NCBI GenBank assembly: GCA_905339295.1
Contig: CAJPFI010000023.1
Location: forward strand, 1 to 36,796
From: Burkholderiales bacterium
GTDB lineage: Bacteria; Pseudomonadota; Gammaproteobacteria; Burkholderiales; Casimicrobiaceae
Reading direction: 5' to 3'
DNA length: 36,796 nt
The translations under genes were made by a program, and so were the position numbers. Below the pieces are notes generated by a model that worked only from the letters and a program-made list of their open reading frames with translations, ran no database searches and had not been told where the DNA came from. This document shows positions 36,594 through 36,796 of the stretch, piece by piece (position 1 is the first letter of the stretch; the number at the start of each line of letters is the position of its first letter).

Positions 36594-36796
36594 GTCCGGC
36601 CGGCGATCGGCTCTGTGGGTCGGGCGTCAGCCCGACGCGGGGCGTCCGGCCCACGATCGGCCCTGTGGGTCGGGCTTGAGCCCGACATGCGAGGTCCGGC
36701 CGGCGATCGGTCCTGTGGGTCGGGCTTCAGCCCGACATGCGAGATCCGCCCGGCGATCGGTCCTGTGGGTCGGGCTTCAGCCCGACATGCGGCTTC
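36594..36796. repeat. 50-bp tandem repeat array with conserved hairpin (4 copies, runs off the window)
   Basis: Four head-to-tail copies begin at 36594, 36644, 36694 and 36744, exactly 50 bp apart, and the window ends inside the next. Each holds CGATCGG, then TGTGGGTCGGGC..GCCCGAC. The palindrome GTCGGGCT-TC-AGCCCGAC (copies 3 and 4), GTCGGGCT-TG-AGCCCGAC (copy 2) and GTCGGGC-GTCA-GCCCGAC (copy 1) differ only in or near the loop. It lies right after the flavoprotein gene and could terminate its transcript. It resembles dispersed REP-type palindromes of GC-rich bacteria; copy number beyond the window is unknown. Confidence 0.9.

Noticed and set aside
36594-36796. CRISPR array.
   Set aside because: The 50-bp units abut each other without unique spacers, contain a long internal palindrome, and no cas gene is near.

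Overview
The window is about 36.8 kb of very GC-rich DNA (roughly 70%, with G/C at most third codon positions) and is densely coding. Gene content and order suggest a betaproteobacterium, probably environmental and of Burkholderiales or a related order. The main indications are glyQ-glyS-gmhB-plsC in that order, lysA-lptM divergent from cyaY, gloB divergent from yafS-rnhA, a PsrA-type regulator heading the fatty-acid genes, and a Lys/Ala histone H1-like protein. Organism assignment is inference; no rRNA or other direct taxonomic marker is present.

Region 1 (about 54-15421) is a nearly complete fatty-acid utilisation locus. After an EamA-type exporter (minus strand) comes a TetR-family PsrA homologue with a perfect PsrA-type operator at its promoter. 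Then follow FadE, a FadI-type thiolase and a FadJ/FadB-type hydratase-dehydrogenase in one tight operon. FadD, a YciA thioesterase and the FadL outer-membrane channel come next. A second beta-oxidation pair closes the locus: a FadN-like dehydrogenase-hydratase with the reverse domain order, and a FadA-type thiolase. Together they cover uptake, activation, oxidation, hydration, second oxidation, thiolysis and acyl-CoA release.

Region 2 (15440-17785) appends three poorly known genes in the same direction: a secreted chalcone-isomerase-fold protein, an uncharacterised soluble protein (probably DUF6352) and an exported DUF6265 protein.

Region 3 (17879-26113) is mostly housekeeping: rnhA and yafS divergent from gloB, the lytic transglycosylase mltD, the histone-like gene built from minisatellite repeats, lysA-lptM divergent from cyaY, and a minus-strand string of a YgjP-like metalloprotease, plsC and gmhB that continues the glyQ-glyS operon.

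Region 4 (26249-36796) holds glyS and glyQ, then an unusual cytochrome P450 with hydrophobic N-terminal segments. A small glycan-type group follows: a GT2 glycosyltransferase, a GT-C-like membrane glycosyltransferase, an unknown membrane protein and a UDP-galactopyranose-mutase-like flavoprotein. The window ends in a 50-bp tandem repeat array whose units carry a conserved hairpin. No tRNA, rRNA, CRISPR array, insertion sequence or phage gene was recognised. The most unusual parts are the membrane-associated P450, the CHI-fold/DUF operon attached to the fad locus, and the hairpin-bearing tandem array.
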